From assembly GCA_017447185.1 (NCBI GenBank), contig JAFSOC010000033.1:1-54884 (forward strand): DNA of 54,884 bases, read 5' to 3'. The stretch comes from Clostridia bacterium. GTDB taxonomy: Bacteria > Bacillota > Clostridia > Christensenellales > Aristaeellaceae. The notes under the pieces were generated by a model. That model was not told the origin of the DNA. It searched no databases and was given only the letters and a program-made list of their open reading frames with translations. This document shows, piece after piece, positions 1-7,696 of the stretch. Both the position numbers and the translations under genes were made by a program. The number at the start of each line of letters is the position of its first letter. The first letter of the stretch is position 1.

Positions 1-341
1 ATGGAAAAACATGAGATGTTTTTCGCTGCTTAAGTGAAAAGTGGCCCGGGAGGGCAGATTTATCTGACCCTCCTTGACTGCCTTTCAGCACACTGATGGC
101 AGTCGGTCAAGGGTGGCCGCAGGCCACTTGCGAAGCCCTTGACCGAATGACAGCAGGGTGCGATTTGCCGTGCCTTCCCTTAAAAAATCTCTGGCAACCT
201 TTGTTGGTCACCAGAGATTTCTTGTTCCCGTCTTGTTTTTTATTTCACTGTCCTCTTGACGGGAAGCGGTTCATTTGTTAGACAGGGCCCTTTATTTCAG
301 GTCGGCGGCAGCAGCCGTGCGAACTGATCGCCTGAACGGAT
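1..341. other. Gene-free, palindrome-dense segment at the window edge
   Basis: No convincing gene is seen here. There are at least five perfect or near-perfect inverted repeats in 220 bases: 4-12/16-24; 49-59/62-73 with one bulged base; 76-82/98-104; 105-113/136-144 enclosing an inner hairpin 113-118/122-127; and 185-194/211-220, which is followed by a T-rich run and looks like a plus-strand terminator. Such ordered hairpins suggest a structured RNA or the end or transfer-origin region of a mobile element. The upstream side is cut by the window, so I cannot decide. Confidence 0.45.
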
Positions 342-384
342 AATAAGAAAGAAGCGCTTCGAATGGAAGCGCTTCTTTCTTATT
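342..384 (-). terminator. Rho-independent terminator of the STAS operon
   Basis: A perfect 19-bp inverted repeat (342-360 and 366-384) with a 5-base loop overlaps the stop codon of the last STAS gene. On the minus strand the distal arm is T-rich. It closes the long minus-strand regulatory cluster. Confidence 0.8.
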
Positions 385-679
385 CGATGGTCAGGATTCC
401 CACGAAGCCCATGGCTTCAAAGACCTCCATCACCAGTTCGTTTACGTGGATCACCTTCAGGGATCCGCCCTCTTTCTCCATTCTCTTATGGGCCCGGAGT
501 ACCACCCGCAGGCCGGCGGAGGAGATGTAAATGAGTTGTTCGCAGTCCAGGATGATCGCTTTCACGCCGTCCAGGTTTTTGAAGATTACCTCTTCCAGCT
601 CCGGCGCGGTGACGATGTCAATCCGGCCCACCGGTGAAACGGTCAGGGTCCCGTTATTCAGAGTCTTGTTGATTTCCAT
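380..679 (-). CDS. STAS-domain anti-sigma factor antagonist (last of three)
   Basis: A 99-residue single STAS domain of the SpoIIAA/RsbV type. The helix start YISSAGLRVVL around residues 50-60 carries the serine that, in the family, is phosphorylated by the anti-sigma kinase and dephosphorylated by a SpoIIE/RsbU phosphatase. Such proteins are cytoplasmic switches: unphosphorylated they sequester the kinase and free its partner. It lies 19 bases after a closely related STAS gene, and both follow an RsbW-like gene, so the three form one transcription unit ending in the hairpin at 342-384. The paralogue pair differs mostly in the N-terminal strands, suggesting duplication. The specific partner is unknown. 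Confidence 0.88.
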   Translation of the reverse strand: MEINKTLNNGTLTVSPVGRIDIVTAPELEEVIFKNLDGVKAIILDCEQLIYISSAGLRVVLRAHKRMEKEGGSLKVIHVNELVMEVFEAMGFVGILTIE

Positions 680-698
680 AGTGCAGTGATACCGCCTT

Positions 699-998
699 TC
701 ATTCGATGGTCAGGATATCTGCAAAGCCCGTGACTTCAAAGACCTCCATGACGATTTCATTGACATGGACCACCTTCATGGAACCCTGCTGCTTCGCCAT
801 CAGCTTATGCGCGGAAAGCAGTACCCGCAGGCCGGCGGAAGAAATATAGTCCAGCTTTTCGAAATCCATGATCAGCTCCGTCACGCCGTCCAGGCTGCTG
901 TTGACTTCCTGTTCCAGTTCCGGGGCAGTCATGGTGTCCAGATGGCCTTCCAGGGCCATGGTCAGGGTTCCGTTGTTCTGTGTCTTGTTGATGGTCAT
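699..998 (-). CDS. STAS-domain anti-sigma factor antagonist
   Basis: A 99-residue STAS protein, close paralogue of the next gene downstream; both begin with a TINKT/EINKT-like strand. The phosphoacceptor segment DYISSAGLRVLL is intact. A strong AGGAGG lies eight bases before the chosen ATG, and the gene starts three bases after the stop of the RsbW-like gene, so translation is probably coupled. Two STAS proteins next to one kinase could tune one switch or serve two inputs; that is inference. No sigma factor gene is present nearby. Confidence 0.88.
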   Translation of the reverse strand: MTINKTQNNGTLTMALEGHLDTMTAPELEQEVNSSLDGVTELIMDFEKLDYISSAGLRVLLSAHKLMAKQQGSMKVVHVNEIVMEVFEVTGFADILTIE

Positions 999-1001
999 AG
1001 G

Positions 1002-1418
1002 TCATACCTCCTTAATTTTCTTGTAAACCGTCAGGATGTTTTGATTGTTTTCATACCTGTATTCCATTTTGTCCACGGCTTTCTTCGCCATATAGATACC
1101 CAGTCCACCGATCCCCCGCTCCTCTGCGGACAGCGTCACATCCGGATCGGGCTTCGCCAGCGGATCATAGGGCATTCCGCTGTCGATGAACGTAACAGAC
1201 GCCACCCCGGTTGTTTCGTCGAAGTCCAGCTGCAGCGTCGCTTTTCCGCCCTCCGGGCCGTAGGCGTAGCTGGCGATGTTGGTGAAAAGTTCATCCAGTG
1301 CCAGGTCAATCTGCATCTGGATCTTTATCCCGCATCCCAGCGACTCCAGCCACCCGTCCACAAACATGGAAGCCTGCGGAAAGCATGCGATCGTCGCATC
1401 AAACGTCTGTTCTATCAT
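1002..1418 (-). CDS. RsbW-like ATP-binding anti-sigma / serine kinase
   Basis: 138 residues with the GHKL (HATPase) fold in its short regulatory form. The N-box helix contains ALDELFTNIASYAY (around residues 40-55), the usual E-L-x-x-N magnesium and ATP site. The G1 box is seen as DSGMPYDPLAKPDP, and GERGIGGLGIY-like glycines (here EERGIGGLGIYMAKKAVD) form the ATP lid. In this family the protein phosphorylates STAS antagonists and binds a sigma factor or another target. GGGAGGTGA precedes the ATG. Its sequence is close to the second RsbW-like gene at 7245-7667, so the window holds two copies of the same switch. Confidence 0.88.
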   Translation of the reverse strand: MIEQTFDATIACFPQASMFVDGWLESLGCGIKIQMQIDLALDELFTNIASYAYGPEGGKATLQLDFDETTGVASVTFIDSGMPYDPLAKPDPDVTLSAEERGIGGLGIYMAKKAVDKMEYRYENNQNILTVYKKIKEV

Positions 1419-1463
1419 AGTCTCACCTCCCGGCCTGCAGATTCTGGAAACCCATTGAAGCCA

Positions 1464-2039
1464 TTATTTGCCCCGGGTCGCCTTGTCCTTATACTTCTCA
1501 ACAATGGCAATTCCGATGGTCCCGTCGATGACCAGGCGGGTCAGACCGCTGGCAATGCTCGAAAGCGCTTCACGGCTGTCGAACATGAGAATGCTTACCG
1601 CGATATCCAGGGCCAGCAGGATATAGAATGCGCACCAGGTCTTTTCCCTTCCCAGGTCCTTCCCGAAGGTCAGGATCAGGAGCATCAGCAGGCAGCCGAT
1701 CATCAGGCCCGCAACCACGCCGAATCCGGGGTAGATCAGCTTGCAGGCCAGACGCAGGGCCATGCCCAGGGTTGTCAGCAGCAGGAAGGCTTTATAATAT
1801 TTCGCAACCGCCTTGGTGGCGCCCTTCACCATGTAATAGATGCCGCAGGCCAGCGCAAGCGCGTTTGCGACATGGGCGAATCCCATCACCAGGGAAGCAG
1901 TCTGGTGGGCTGCGTCATTGGTGACTTCGTAGCCCTTCGGGATGTTGCCGGTGAAGATAATAATGGCGCTTACACAGCTCAGGATGAGCAGAATGCACAT
2001 CAGGATAATGTGGCAGGTTGTCATTGTCTTTTTGTTCAT
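1464..2039 (-). CDS. Polytopic membrane protein, unknown function
   Basis: 191 residues with about five or six hydrophobic segments: residues about 7-30, 48-68, 82-103, 107-125, 135-153 and a weaker C-terminal one. It ends in a charged tail KYKDKATRGK. The start at 2039 is chosen because AGGGAG lies just upstream and the reading frame before it is not protein-like. I do not recognise a family. It sits directly upstream of the RsbW/STAS trio in the same direction, 46 bases away, so it may be a membrane sensor or input component for that switch; this rests only on position. Confidence 0.75.
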   Translation of the reverse strand: MNKKTMTTCHIILMCILLILSCVSAIIIFTGNIPKGYEVTNDAAHQTASLVMGFAHVANALALACGIYYMVKGATKAVAKYYKAFLLLTTLGMALRLACKLIYPGFGVVAGLMIGCLLMLLILTFGKDLGREKTWCAFYILLALDIAVSILMFDSREALSSIASGLTRLVIDGTIGIAIVEKYKDKATRGK

Positions 2040-2194
2040 GGTTGTTTTCTCCCTTTCTTTTTTTCTTTTGTACTTCTGTATAATGGGCCGTATCGACGGG
2101 GCCCGTACCTGTGTTCCTTTCACCTCCTGTTCTCGCTTCAATGAATAATTCAATTGTCCGGATTCCGTTCTTTCAGTTTCCGGCTCTCCTCCCT

Positions 2195-2569
2195 TTATTT
2201 CCGGATATGCTGCACCAGGTTGATCACAAATCCGGTCGGCGAAATCATGACGGCGGACCGGGAGGACGGGTTCTCCACCGTGCGGTCGCCGTAGAAGTTT
2301 TTGAACCCGTGCTCTGTCAGCAGCCGGAAAGCTTCGTCGAAATCGTCCACATTCATACGGATGGCCGTGAGGCAGTCCACCGGCTGGCGGTCGCTCTGGG
2401 AAATGTCCAGGTAAAACCCGTTTTCGTCCTTCATGCGGATACCCGTGACGCCGAGCTCGCCGATCTCCTCCTTGGTATGCCGGCGCTGGAATCCCAGTGC
2501 TTCAAACAGCTGCACGGCATCCTCCGCGTTCCTGATGATGATCTGCGGGTTAAAGGTTGTGATTTTCAT
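2195..2569 (-). CDS. VOC / glyoxalase-fold protein
   Basis: 124 residues with the vicinal-oxygen-chelate layout: an N-terminal IIIRNAEDAVQLFEALGF segment, typical of the first beta-alpha-beta module, a middle metal-side strand and a final SPTGFVINLVQH strand. Family members bind a metal and act as dioxygenases, glyoxalases or resistance proteins. The metal ligands here cannot be assigned with confidence and the substrate is unknown. The ATG at 2569 has GGAGGAGA upstream. Oddly, the open frame does not stop upstream: it runs back into a remnant of an ATP-binding domain (2570-2890), so a fused translation is possible in principle. Confidence 0.75.
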   Translation of the reverse strand: MKITTFNPQIIIRNAEDAVQLFEALGFQRRHTKEEIGELGVTGIRMKDENGFYLDISQSDRQPVDCLTAIRMNVDDFDEAFRLLTEHGFKNFYGDRTVENPSSRSAVMISPTGFVINLVQHIRK

Positions 2570-2890
2570 GGTCTGTCTCTCCTCCGGTCTTTTTCCCCAA
2601 ACCTTGATATTCAGGTTATTCGTGTTCATGACGTTAGTATAGGCAATATCCTTTGCCTCTTTCAGAACCAGCCGGATCCCGATGTTCTTCTCCGGATGCT
2701 CCGGATTGAACTGCCAGCATTCCGCCTGGTCCCTGAAATCGAATTTGGTGCAGTCATCCCGCAGCCGCAGGATCACCGACCCGTCTTTCACCAGCACGCG
2801 CATATCCAGGTGATGCGGCTTTCCGTCGGAAAAGCCGTGCTTGACAGTGTTCCCCGTCAGATCCGGGCTGTGCCGGAATTCGGTTCGTGT
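2570..2890 (-). pseudogene. Remnant of a GHKL ATP-binding domain, C-terminal part only
   Basis: The frame upstream of the VOC gene is open for about 107 codons and reads like the C-terminal half of an RsbW-type ATP-binding domain: TVKHGFSDG, a VILRLRDDCTKFD strand resembling the G1 box, NIGIRLVLKEAKDI resembling the lid, and a closing TNNLNIKV strand. The N-box half is missing; an in-frame stop at the end of the sugar kinase gene cuts it off. The best explanation is a truncated MATE-ATPase or similar gene, comparable to the intact fusion at 5147-6865. An internal ATG at 2803 might still give a product fused to the VOC protein, but no strong ribosome site is evident. Confidence 0.6.
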
Positions 2891-4480
2891 TCAGGCGTTC
2901 AATTTCCTGAAGGCGCCGGCGTTGGCTTTGTACAGCCCTTTGAAAACGCTGTAGTTGCGGTCATACACTTTCCGGTTCGCGGGATTGGGAATATAGGTCT
3001 GGGCAGGCTGGACAAGCCGTCGGGCCAGGTCCAGCATATCCTCTCCCTTGACTCCAGCAGCCACCATCACCGCCGTTCCGATGGCGCCCACCTCCTGGGG
3101 ATAGCGGACCGTCTCCATTTTCCGTCCGGTGATGTCCGCCAGCATCTGGCAGGTGACGGGCGACAGGGCGCCCCCGCCCACAAACCGGATGACTTCGGAG
3201 GTTTTGACCTTCCGTTCTGAGCTTTCCAGCAGCCAGCGCAGGTGGTAGCAGATTCCTTCCAGCACGGCCCGGATCATATCCCGCTTGCCGGTGTCGATCC
3301 GGATATTGAAGAACATTCCGGCCGCCCGTGCATCTTCGAATGGGCAGCGGTTGCCGTGCAGCCAGGGGGTAAAGATCACGCCGTTGGCTCCCGGCGGAAC
3401 CTTTTCAACCTCTTCAGAAAGATAGTCGTACAGGGTGTGGTATTTCTGCTCCACATCCGCGACGGTCCGGTGATCCAGGTACACGTTGACCTCGTCGAGC
3501 GCCAGGTGGTCCATGACCCATTCAAAGCATTTTCCGGCGGTTTCCAGTTCCGCGTAGTAATTGAAATATCCCTTCTTTGCCGAAAGCACGCCGGTGATCA
3601 TGGAAATGACGTCCACCGTCTGGTCATCCATGAAAGTGGATACCCACCCTGAGGTTCCGACGTAGATATGGGTGTCCCCCGGCCGGGTGCACCCGGCGCC
3701 GATGTTGATGAAGGTGGTGTCGCCCCCGCCGCCGAAAACCGGGATCCCTTCCGTCAGGCCCAGGTCCGCCGCCGCCTTTGCGATGAGGGTTCCGGCCTGG
3801 TCCGTGCTTTCAATGATCTCCGGCATATGGTCCGGGTTCACCTTGTACATTTTCAGCAGGCCCTTGTTCCAGCCTTCCTTTCCCTTCCGCGTGTCGTACA
3901 GGAAGGTGGCAAAGGCGGTATCCGCGGTCCGTGCGATTCGGCCGGTGAAGCGGGACGTGAGATAGTCGGTCACATCCAGCCACTTGCAGACCTTCCGGAA
4001 AATCTCGGGCTCGTTGTTTTCCACCCACTTGTATTTCCACACCGGATCCTTCGCGCTGGTGGAGCCGGCGTAATTCACCCGCACATTCCGCCCCAGCTTG
4101 TATGCATTGCATCCGGAAACCTTGATGACGCCCGAGCCCATGCACTCCTTGTACTCTTTGACGCCCCGCTTGTCCAGGTAGTTCATCGGCCGCCGCAGGG
4201 CGTTTCCTTCTTCGTCCACCAGCACCGATCCCTGCATTTGTCCGCAGACGGCCATCCCTTCGATCTGCGCGGGCTGCACATCCGATTTCGTGAACAGTTC
4301 CCGGGTGGTTTTGCACAGGGCCGCCCACCATTCTTCCGGGTCCTGCTCGGCACCCCCGTCCTCCGAAGTATAAAGGCCGTAGCTGTCGGTAGCGCTTGCT
4401 GCAAGCCGGATCTCCGCATCGATTTCGAACAGGCAGGTCTTCACGCTGGTGGTTCCGAAGTCATAAACAATGATATACAC
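2891..4480 (-). CDS. FGGY-family carbohydrate kinase, xylulokinase-like
   Basis: 529 residues, the normal size for the family. The N-terminal phosphate-binding strand YDFGTTSVKTCLFEID, the central GGGGDTTFINIGAG and the C-terminal FVGGGALSPVTCQMLADI adenosine motif mark an ATP-dependent sugar kinase of the FGGY family. Xylulokinase is the nearest match by feel, but related kinases for other ketoses or polyols are hard to exclude. The start is a GTG with GAGG about nine bases upstream, three bases after the stop of the HAD gene, indicating an operon. Placing a sugar kinase and phosphatase inside a partner-switch cluster is unusual and may link carbohydrate state to the switch. Confidence 0.85.
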   Translation of the reverse strand: MYIIVYDFGTTSVKTCLFEIDAEIRLAASATDSYGLYTSEDGGAEQDPEEWWAALCKTTRELFTKSDVQPAQIEGMAVCGQMQGSVLVDEEGNALRRPMNYLDKRGVKEYKECMGSGVIKVSGCNAYKLGRNVRVNYAGSTSAKDPVWKYKWVENNEPEIFRKVCKWLDVTDYLTSRFTGRIARTADTAFATFLYDTRKGKEGWNKGLLKMYKVNPDHMPEIIESTDQAGTLIAKAAADLGLTEGIPVFGGGGDTTFINIGAGCTRPGDTHIYVGTSGWVSTFMDDQTVDVISMITGVLSAKKGYFNYYAELETAGKCFEWVMDHLALDEVNVYLDHRTVADVEQKYHTLYDYLSEEVEKVPPGANGVIFTPWLHGNRCPFEDARAAGMFFNIRIDTGKRDMIRAVLEGICYHLRWLLESSERKVKTSEVIRFVGGGALSPVTCQMLADITGRKMETVRYPQEVGAIGTAVMVAAGVKGEDMLDLARRLVQPAQTYIPNPANRKVYDRNYSVFKGLYKANAGAFRKLNA

Positions 4481-4483
4481 CTT

Positions 4484-5119
4484 CTAATCCTCTTTCACAT
4501 AGCTGTTCCAGCCTGTATCGATTTTCTTCTTTACCTTTTCCATGGTTTTTTCGTCCAGGTGTGGCCAGTCGGTGACAGTGCGGGCCTTGTTGGTGACCAT
4601 GTGCGCCTTTTCCGCCAGCAGGGCCAGCGGCGTGTCGGCCAGGGAATCAGAATAGAAATTCTCGATCACCGGGTAACCCTGGTCGATAATATACCGGGCC
4701 TTCTCCTTCGCGTACTTCATCTTGTTGAGGAAAACCCCGAATTCCCGGTCAAAGTCCGTGGCCATGAAACGCACACCCAGCCGGTTCGCGATGGGTTCGA
4801 TAATGCAGTTGGGCGACGCGCTGATGATCAGGTCATCCGGCCGCTTCTGCGCCCGGTACCAGGCGGAGATCTTCTTTTCGTTGATGTCCCAGTACTTTAC
4901 AATCTGTTCGTCAAAGTCATCCACCAGCGTCAGGTAGCCGAAAAACTCCCGCTGCATCTGGGCTTCATTGATCCTGCCCTTTTTCCTCAGGTAAAGATTC
5001 CTCATCGTCTTCGGAAAGTAGGTTTTCCACAGCTTGGGATGGCTCTTCAGGCAAAAGAAGAAAAAGCCGATGGAACAGTCCCCGGGAAATATGGTGCCGT
5101 CAAAATCATATATGTTCAT
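4484..5119 (-). CDS. HAD-superfamily phosphatase (HAD-IB type)
   Basis: 211 residues. Motif I is IYDFDGTIF at the very N terminus, giving the nucleophile and acid-base aspartates. Motif II is SASPNCIIEPI near residue 117. A conserved lysine and a late acidic motif ENFYSDSLADTPLAL follow. The helical cap between motifs I and II fits the phosphoserine-phosphatase-like subgroup, which hydrolyses small phosphomonoesters. The substrate is unknown. The gene sits between the MATE transporter and the sugar kinase with gaps of 27 and 3 bases, so the three are probably co-transcribed. Confidence 0.83.
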   Translation of the reverse strand: MNIYDFDGTIFPGDCSIGFFFFCLKSHPKLWKTYFPKTMRNLYLRKKGRINEAQMQREFFGYLTLVDDFDEQIVKYWDINEKKISAWYRAQKRPDDLIISASPNCIIEPIANRLGVRFMATDFDREFGVFLNKMKYAKEKARYIIDQGYPVIENFYSDSLADTPLALLAEKAHMVTNKARTVTDWPHLDEKTMEKVKKKIDTGWNSYVKED

Positions 5120-5146
5120 CTGGTATTCTCCCCCCTGCTGTTCACA

Positions 5147-6865
5147 TCAGGCCTGTGAAAAGCGGATCATGTTCCGGTTATAGCCGGTGGTCACCAGGTA
5201 GGCTTTTTCCTTATGTGCCTCCATCATACCGCTCAGGATGAAGCTGCTCAGCTCTCCGACCTGGACGTCCGAGGCCGTCAGGTCAAACAGGATGCCCGAG
5301 TCCCGCTCAATCACGAGCACCGATCCCTCCTCAAAGAAGAGGGAAAGTTCGATCAGCAGCGGTTTCTTTGCCATTTTGTTCCTTTCGAGAATGGTCAGGC
5401 CGATTTCCTCAGTGAACAGCGCCGCATTGTTAGCCACCGTCCGCTTATACCCGTGCGCCGTCAGGCTGTCCCGGACCTTGTCCGACAGGTGCGCCGCGTT
5501 TTCGGGCGTAAGGGTATCGTCCATCACCACAATCTCGGAGGATTCCATGTTCTTCAGCAGGTACGGGAAATTCTCCTTCCCGAACCGCAGGTACACGTAA
5601 GTGTAAGCAATCACCAGCGTCAGGATCGGTGACGCCACAAACCCTGCCCACAGTCCGTTCACCCCGAAGATCAGTCCCCCGAGGATCGGCAGGAGAATAT
5701 ACAGGATGCCGTTCTGCAGGCACGCGAAGGTGGTTGCCATGGCGATCCTGTCCACCAGCATGTAATACGAGGTTGTAAGCGATACCGCGCTGCAGAAGGT
5801 AAACCCGATGGATACAATCCGGAGCGCCGTGACCGCCGGGGCCAGCGCCGCTTCCTCCCGGATCCCGAACAGTCCGCAGAACTGCTTCGTGAAGATCCAG
5901 ATCAGTGCGGTAACCACCACGCCTTCCACAATCGCAGCCTTCACGCCTGATTTCATGATTCGTTTGATCAGCACATGGTTCTTCTCCCCGAAGTAGGTGC
6001 CAATCAGGGGCTGGAGCGCCATGCCCACGCCGTCCATCACGACGCTGAATTCAATCAGGCTGACCACCACCGCCAGGGTGACCTGGGCAGCATTGCCAAA
6101 GCGGCTGGACACAAAGCCAATCATCACATAGTCCATGATGCCCCAGCAGATATAGACGGAAGAGTCCACGATGCTGTACCGGGAGGTCAGCAGGAAATCT
6201 TTGAAGGACAGGTGCCACTTGAAGCGCAGCGTGTTTTCCTTCCGGAAATAGTGCCACAGGCAGGTCAGGATTCCCAGGCTGTTTCCGATGATGGATCCCA
6301 GGATGATTCCCTTCATGCCCATGAACCGGGCCAGGATAATGGAAGCCACAACGTTTCCGCCGATCTGGAATCCGTAGCAGATATTGTTGCACAGCTCGTC
6401 GCCGTCGCTGTAAACCATCTGCTCCAGGTAGAAGACGACGATGGTCAGGAAGGCGTTGATCGGAACCAGGCGGTAGTACTCCAGCGCCCGGTCCAGGATT
6501 TCGCCTGTGATGCCGCTTACCGTGAAATACGTATTCTGCAGTACAAGGAGCAGCAGCGCGGAGAGCAGACCGATGCCGATGCTGATGATCAGGCCCTGGC
6601 TGTAAATCTCTTTCGCCCGGTCCTTTTTCATGGCGCCGACTTCCCGGGTAAAGACAATCCCGACGCCCGTGGATACCAGGTCCCCGAAAAAGGTCACAAT
6701 GGCTGTCACCGGTGTGATCGCGTTGATGCCGGCAACGCCCGTCGGGCCGATAAAATGTCCGGCAATGATGCTGTCACTGAGCAGCATCAGGTACATCACC
6801 GCTTTGGTGAAGGTGCCGGAAACCAGCATGGAAAAGAATTTCTTCTCGCAAAAGCCTTTTTTCAT
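5147..6865 (-). CDS. MATE-family transporter fused to a C-terminal GHKL ATP-binding domain
   Basis: 572 residues. Residues 1 to about 440 show twelve hydrophobic segments and the MATE pattern (N-terminal LLSDSIIAGHFIGPTGVAGI, central pseudo-repeat, FGVNGLWAGF), so this part is a cation-coupled multidrug or metabolite exporter in the inner membrane. The last 130 residues are soluble and resemble an RsbW-type ATP-binding domain, with TEEIGLTILERN in the N-box position and VIERDSGILFDLT in the G1 position, though the glycine lid is poorly conserved. Such a fusion suggests transporter activity is coupled to STAS partners, one of which is encoded immediately upstream. The mechanism is inference. 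Confidence 0.82.
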   Translation of the reverse strand: MKKGFCEKKFFSMLVSGTFTKAVMYLMLLSDSIIAGHFIGPTGVAGINAITPVTAIVTFFGDLVSTGVGIVFTREVGAMKKDRAKEIYSQGLIISIGIGLLSALLLLVLQNTYFTVSGITGEILDRALEYYRLVPINAFLTIVVFYLEQMVYSDGDELCNNICYGFQIGGNVVASIILARFMGMKGIILGSIIGNSLGILTCLWHYFRKENTLRFKWHLSFKDFLLTSRYSIVDSSVYICWGIMDYVMIGFVSSRFGNAAQVTLAVVVSLIEFSVVMDGVGMALQPLIGTYFGEKNHVLIKRIMKSGVKAAIVEGVVVTALIWIFTKQFCGLFGIREEAALAPAVTALRIVSIGFTFCSAVSLTTSYYMLVDRIAMATTFACLQNGILYILLPILGGLIFGVNGLWAGFVASPILTLVIAYTYVYLRFGKENFPYLLKNMESSEIVVMDDTLTPENAAHLSDKVRDSLTAHGYKRTVANNAALFTEEIGLTILERNKMAKKPLLIELSLFFEEGSVLVIERDSGILFDLTASDVQVGELSSFILSGMMEAHKEKAYLVTTGYNRNMIRFSQA

Positions 6866-6910
6866 GTGTCTGTTTCTCTCCAGTCATCTGCAGCTGCGTA
6901 CTGCGTAGTT

Positions 6911-7207
6911 TCAGAAGCCGAACACCGCGTCCAGGCCCGTATTCTTCAGCACGTCCCGGAAATTTTCTCCCACGTTGGCCAGCTTGATGTCGCCGCCGGC
7001 AGCTTTCATCTGCTTGTAGGTAGCCAGCAGCACCCGCAGTCCGGCGGAAGAGACATAGTCGCACTCCGCAAAATCCAGGGTCAGTTCTTTCACGCCGCCC
7101 AGTTCCTTGTTCAGCAGCGCGGTCAGTTCCGGCGCAGTCAGGGTGTTGAGCTCACCGGAAAGATGAACGGTCAGGTTGGTTCCGTTTTTGTCAGTGGTCA
7201 GTGTCAT
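6911..7207 (-). CDS. STAS-domain anti-sigma factor antagonist
   Basis: 98 residues with the SpoIIAA/RsbV fold; the phosphoacceptor segment is CDYVSSAGLRVLLATY. It follows an RsbW-like gene and precedes the MATE-ATPase gene, so it could bridge both ATP-binding domains. A TAGGAGGAAATACC-type ribosome site precedes the ATG. It is related to but distinct from the two STAS genes at the far end of the cluster. Confidence 0.88.
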   Translation of the reverse strand: MTLTTDKNGTNLTVHLSGELNTLTAPELTALLNKELGGVKELTLDFAECDYVSSAGLRVLLATYKQMKAAGGDIKLANVGENFRDVLKNTGLDAVFGF

Positions 7208-7244
7208 TGGTATTTCCTCCTAAAAAATTATTTAATTCAGATGA

Positions 7245-7667
7245 TTAAGGATCGTCATGGAGCCGTCTTCGCATCATCAGCCGGTTGCATCCGTCCCGGT
7301 ATTCGTATTTCATCTCATCCATCGTGGTCTTCACCAGGAAGATGCCCAGGCCGCCGATGCCCCTCTCCTCCCCGGAAAGCAGGATATCCGGATCCGCTTT
7401 TGCCAGGGGGTCAAAGGGCGTTCCGCCGTCGATCAGTGTAAAGGTTGCCGCGTCATTCTCCACGCTGCCGCGCATTTCCGCCCATCCGTCGCCCTCCGGA
7501 TAGGCATAAAGGGTCTGGTTGACATAGATTTCTTCCACGGCAGTGCGCAGCTGTGTACGCGCCTTGCCGGAACACCCGTTCAGGTCCAGCAGGTAGCTGA
7601 CAAAGGCCAGGATCAGATCCAGTCCTTCCACCTTTGCGGGAATTCTCAGCACGTATTCCTTATCCAT
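7245..7667 (-). CDS. RsbW-like ATP-binding anti-sigma / serine kinase
   Basis: 140 residues with short GHKL domain: N-box RTAVEEIYVNQTLYAY, G1 region LIDGGTPFDPLAKADP and lid EERGIGGLGIFLVKTTMD. It should phosphorylate the STAS protein encoded next. The ATG at 7667 is preferred because GGAGAGGAG precedes it; a GTG at 7700 overlapping the phosphatase stop would add eleven residues but lacks a clear ribosome site. Phosphatase, kinase and antagonist lie in the classic RsbU-RsbW-RsbV style order. Confidence 0.87.
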   Translation of the reverse strand: MDKEYVLRIPAKVEGLDLILAFVSYLLDLNGCSGKARTQLRTAVEEIYVNQTLYAYPEGDGWAEMRGSVENDAATFTLIDGGTPFDPLAKADPDILLSGEERGIGGLGIFLVKTTMDEMKYEYRDGCNRLMMRRRLHDDP

Positions 7668-7696
7668 TGTTTCCTGCTCCTCTCCGGGGCCGTTTC

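Noticed and set aside
96-281. Plus-strand frame of 61 codons at the left edge
   Set aside because: It runs through hairpin arms and lacks a ribosome site.
765-2144. Long plus-strand open frame opposite the RsbW/STAS and membrane genes
   Set aside because: It is an antisense shadow caused by GC-rich codons; no start site, and the minus strand shows clear families.
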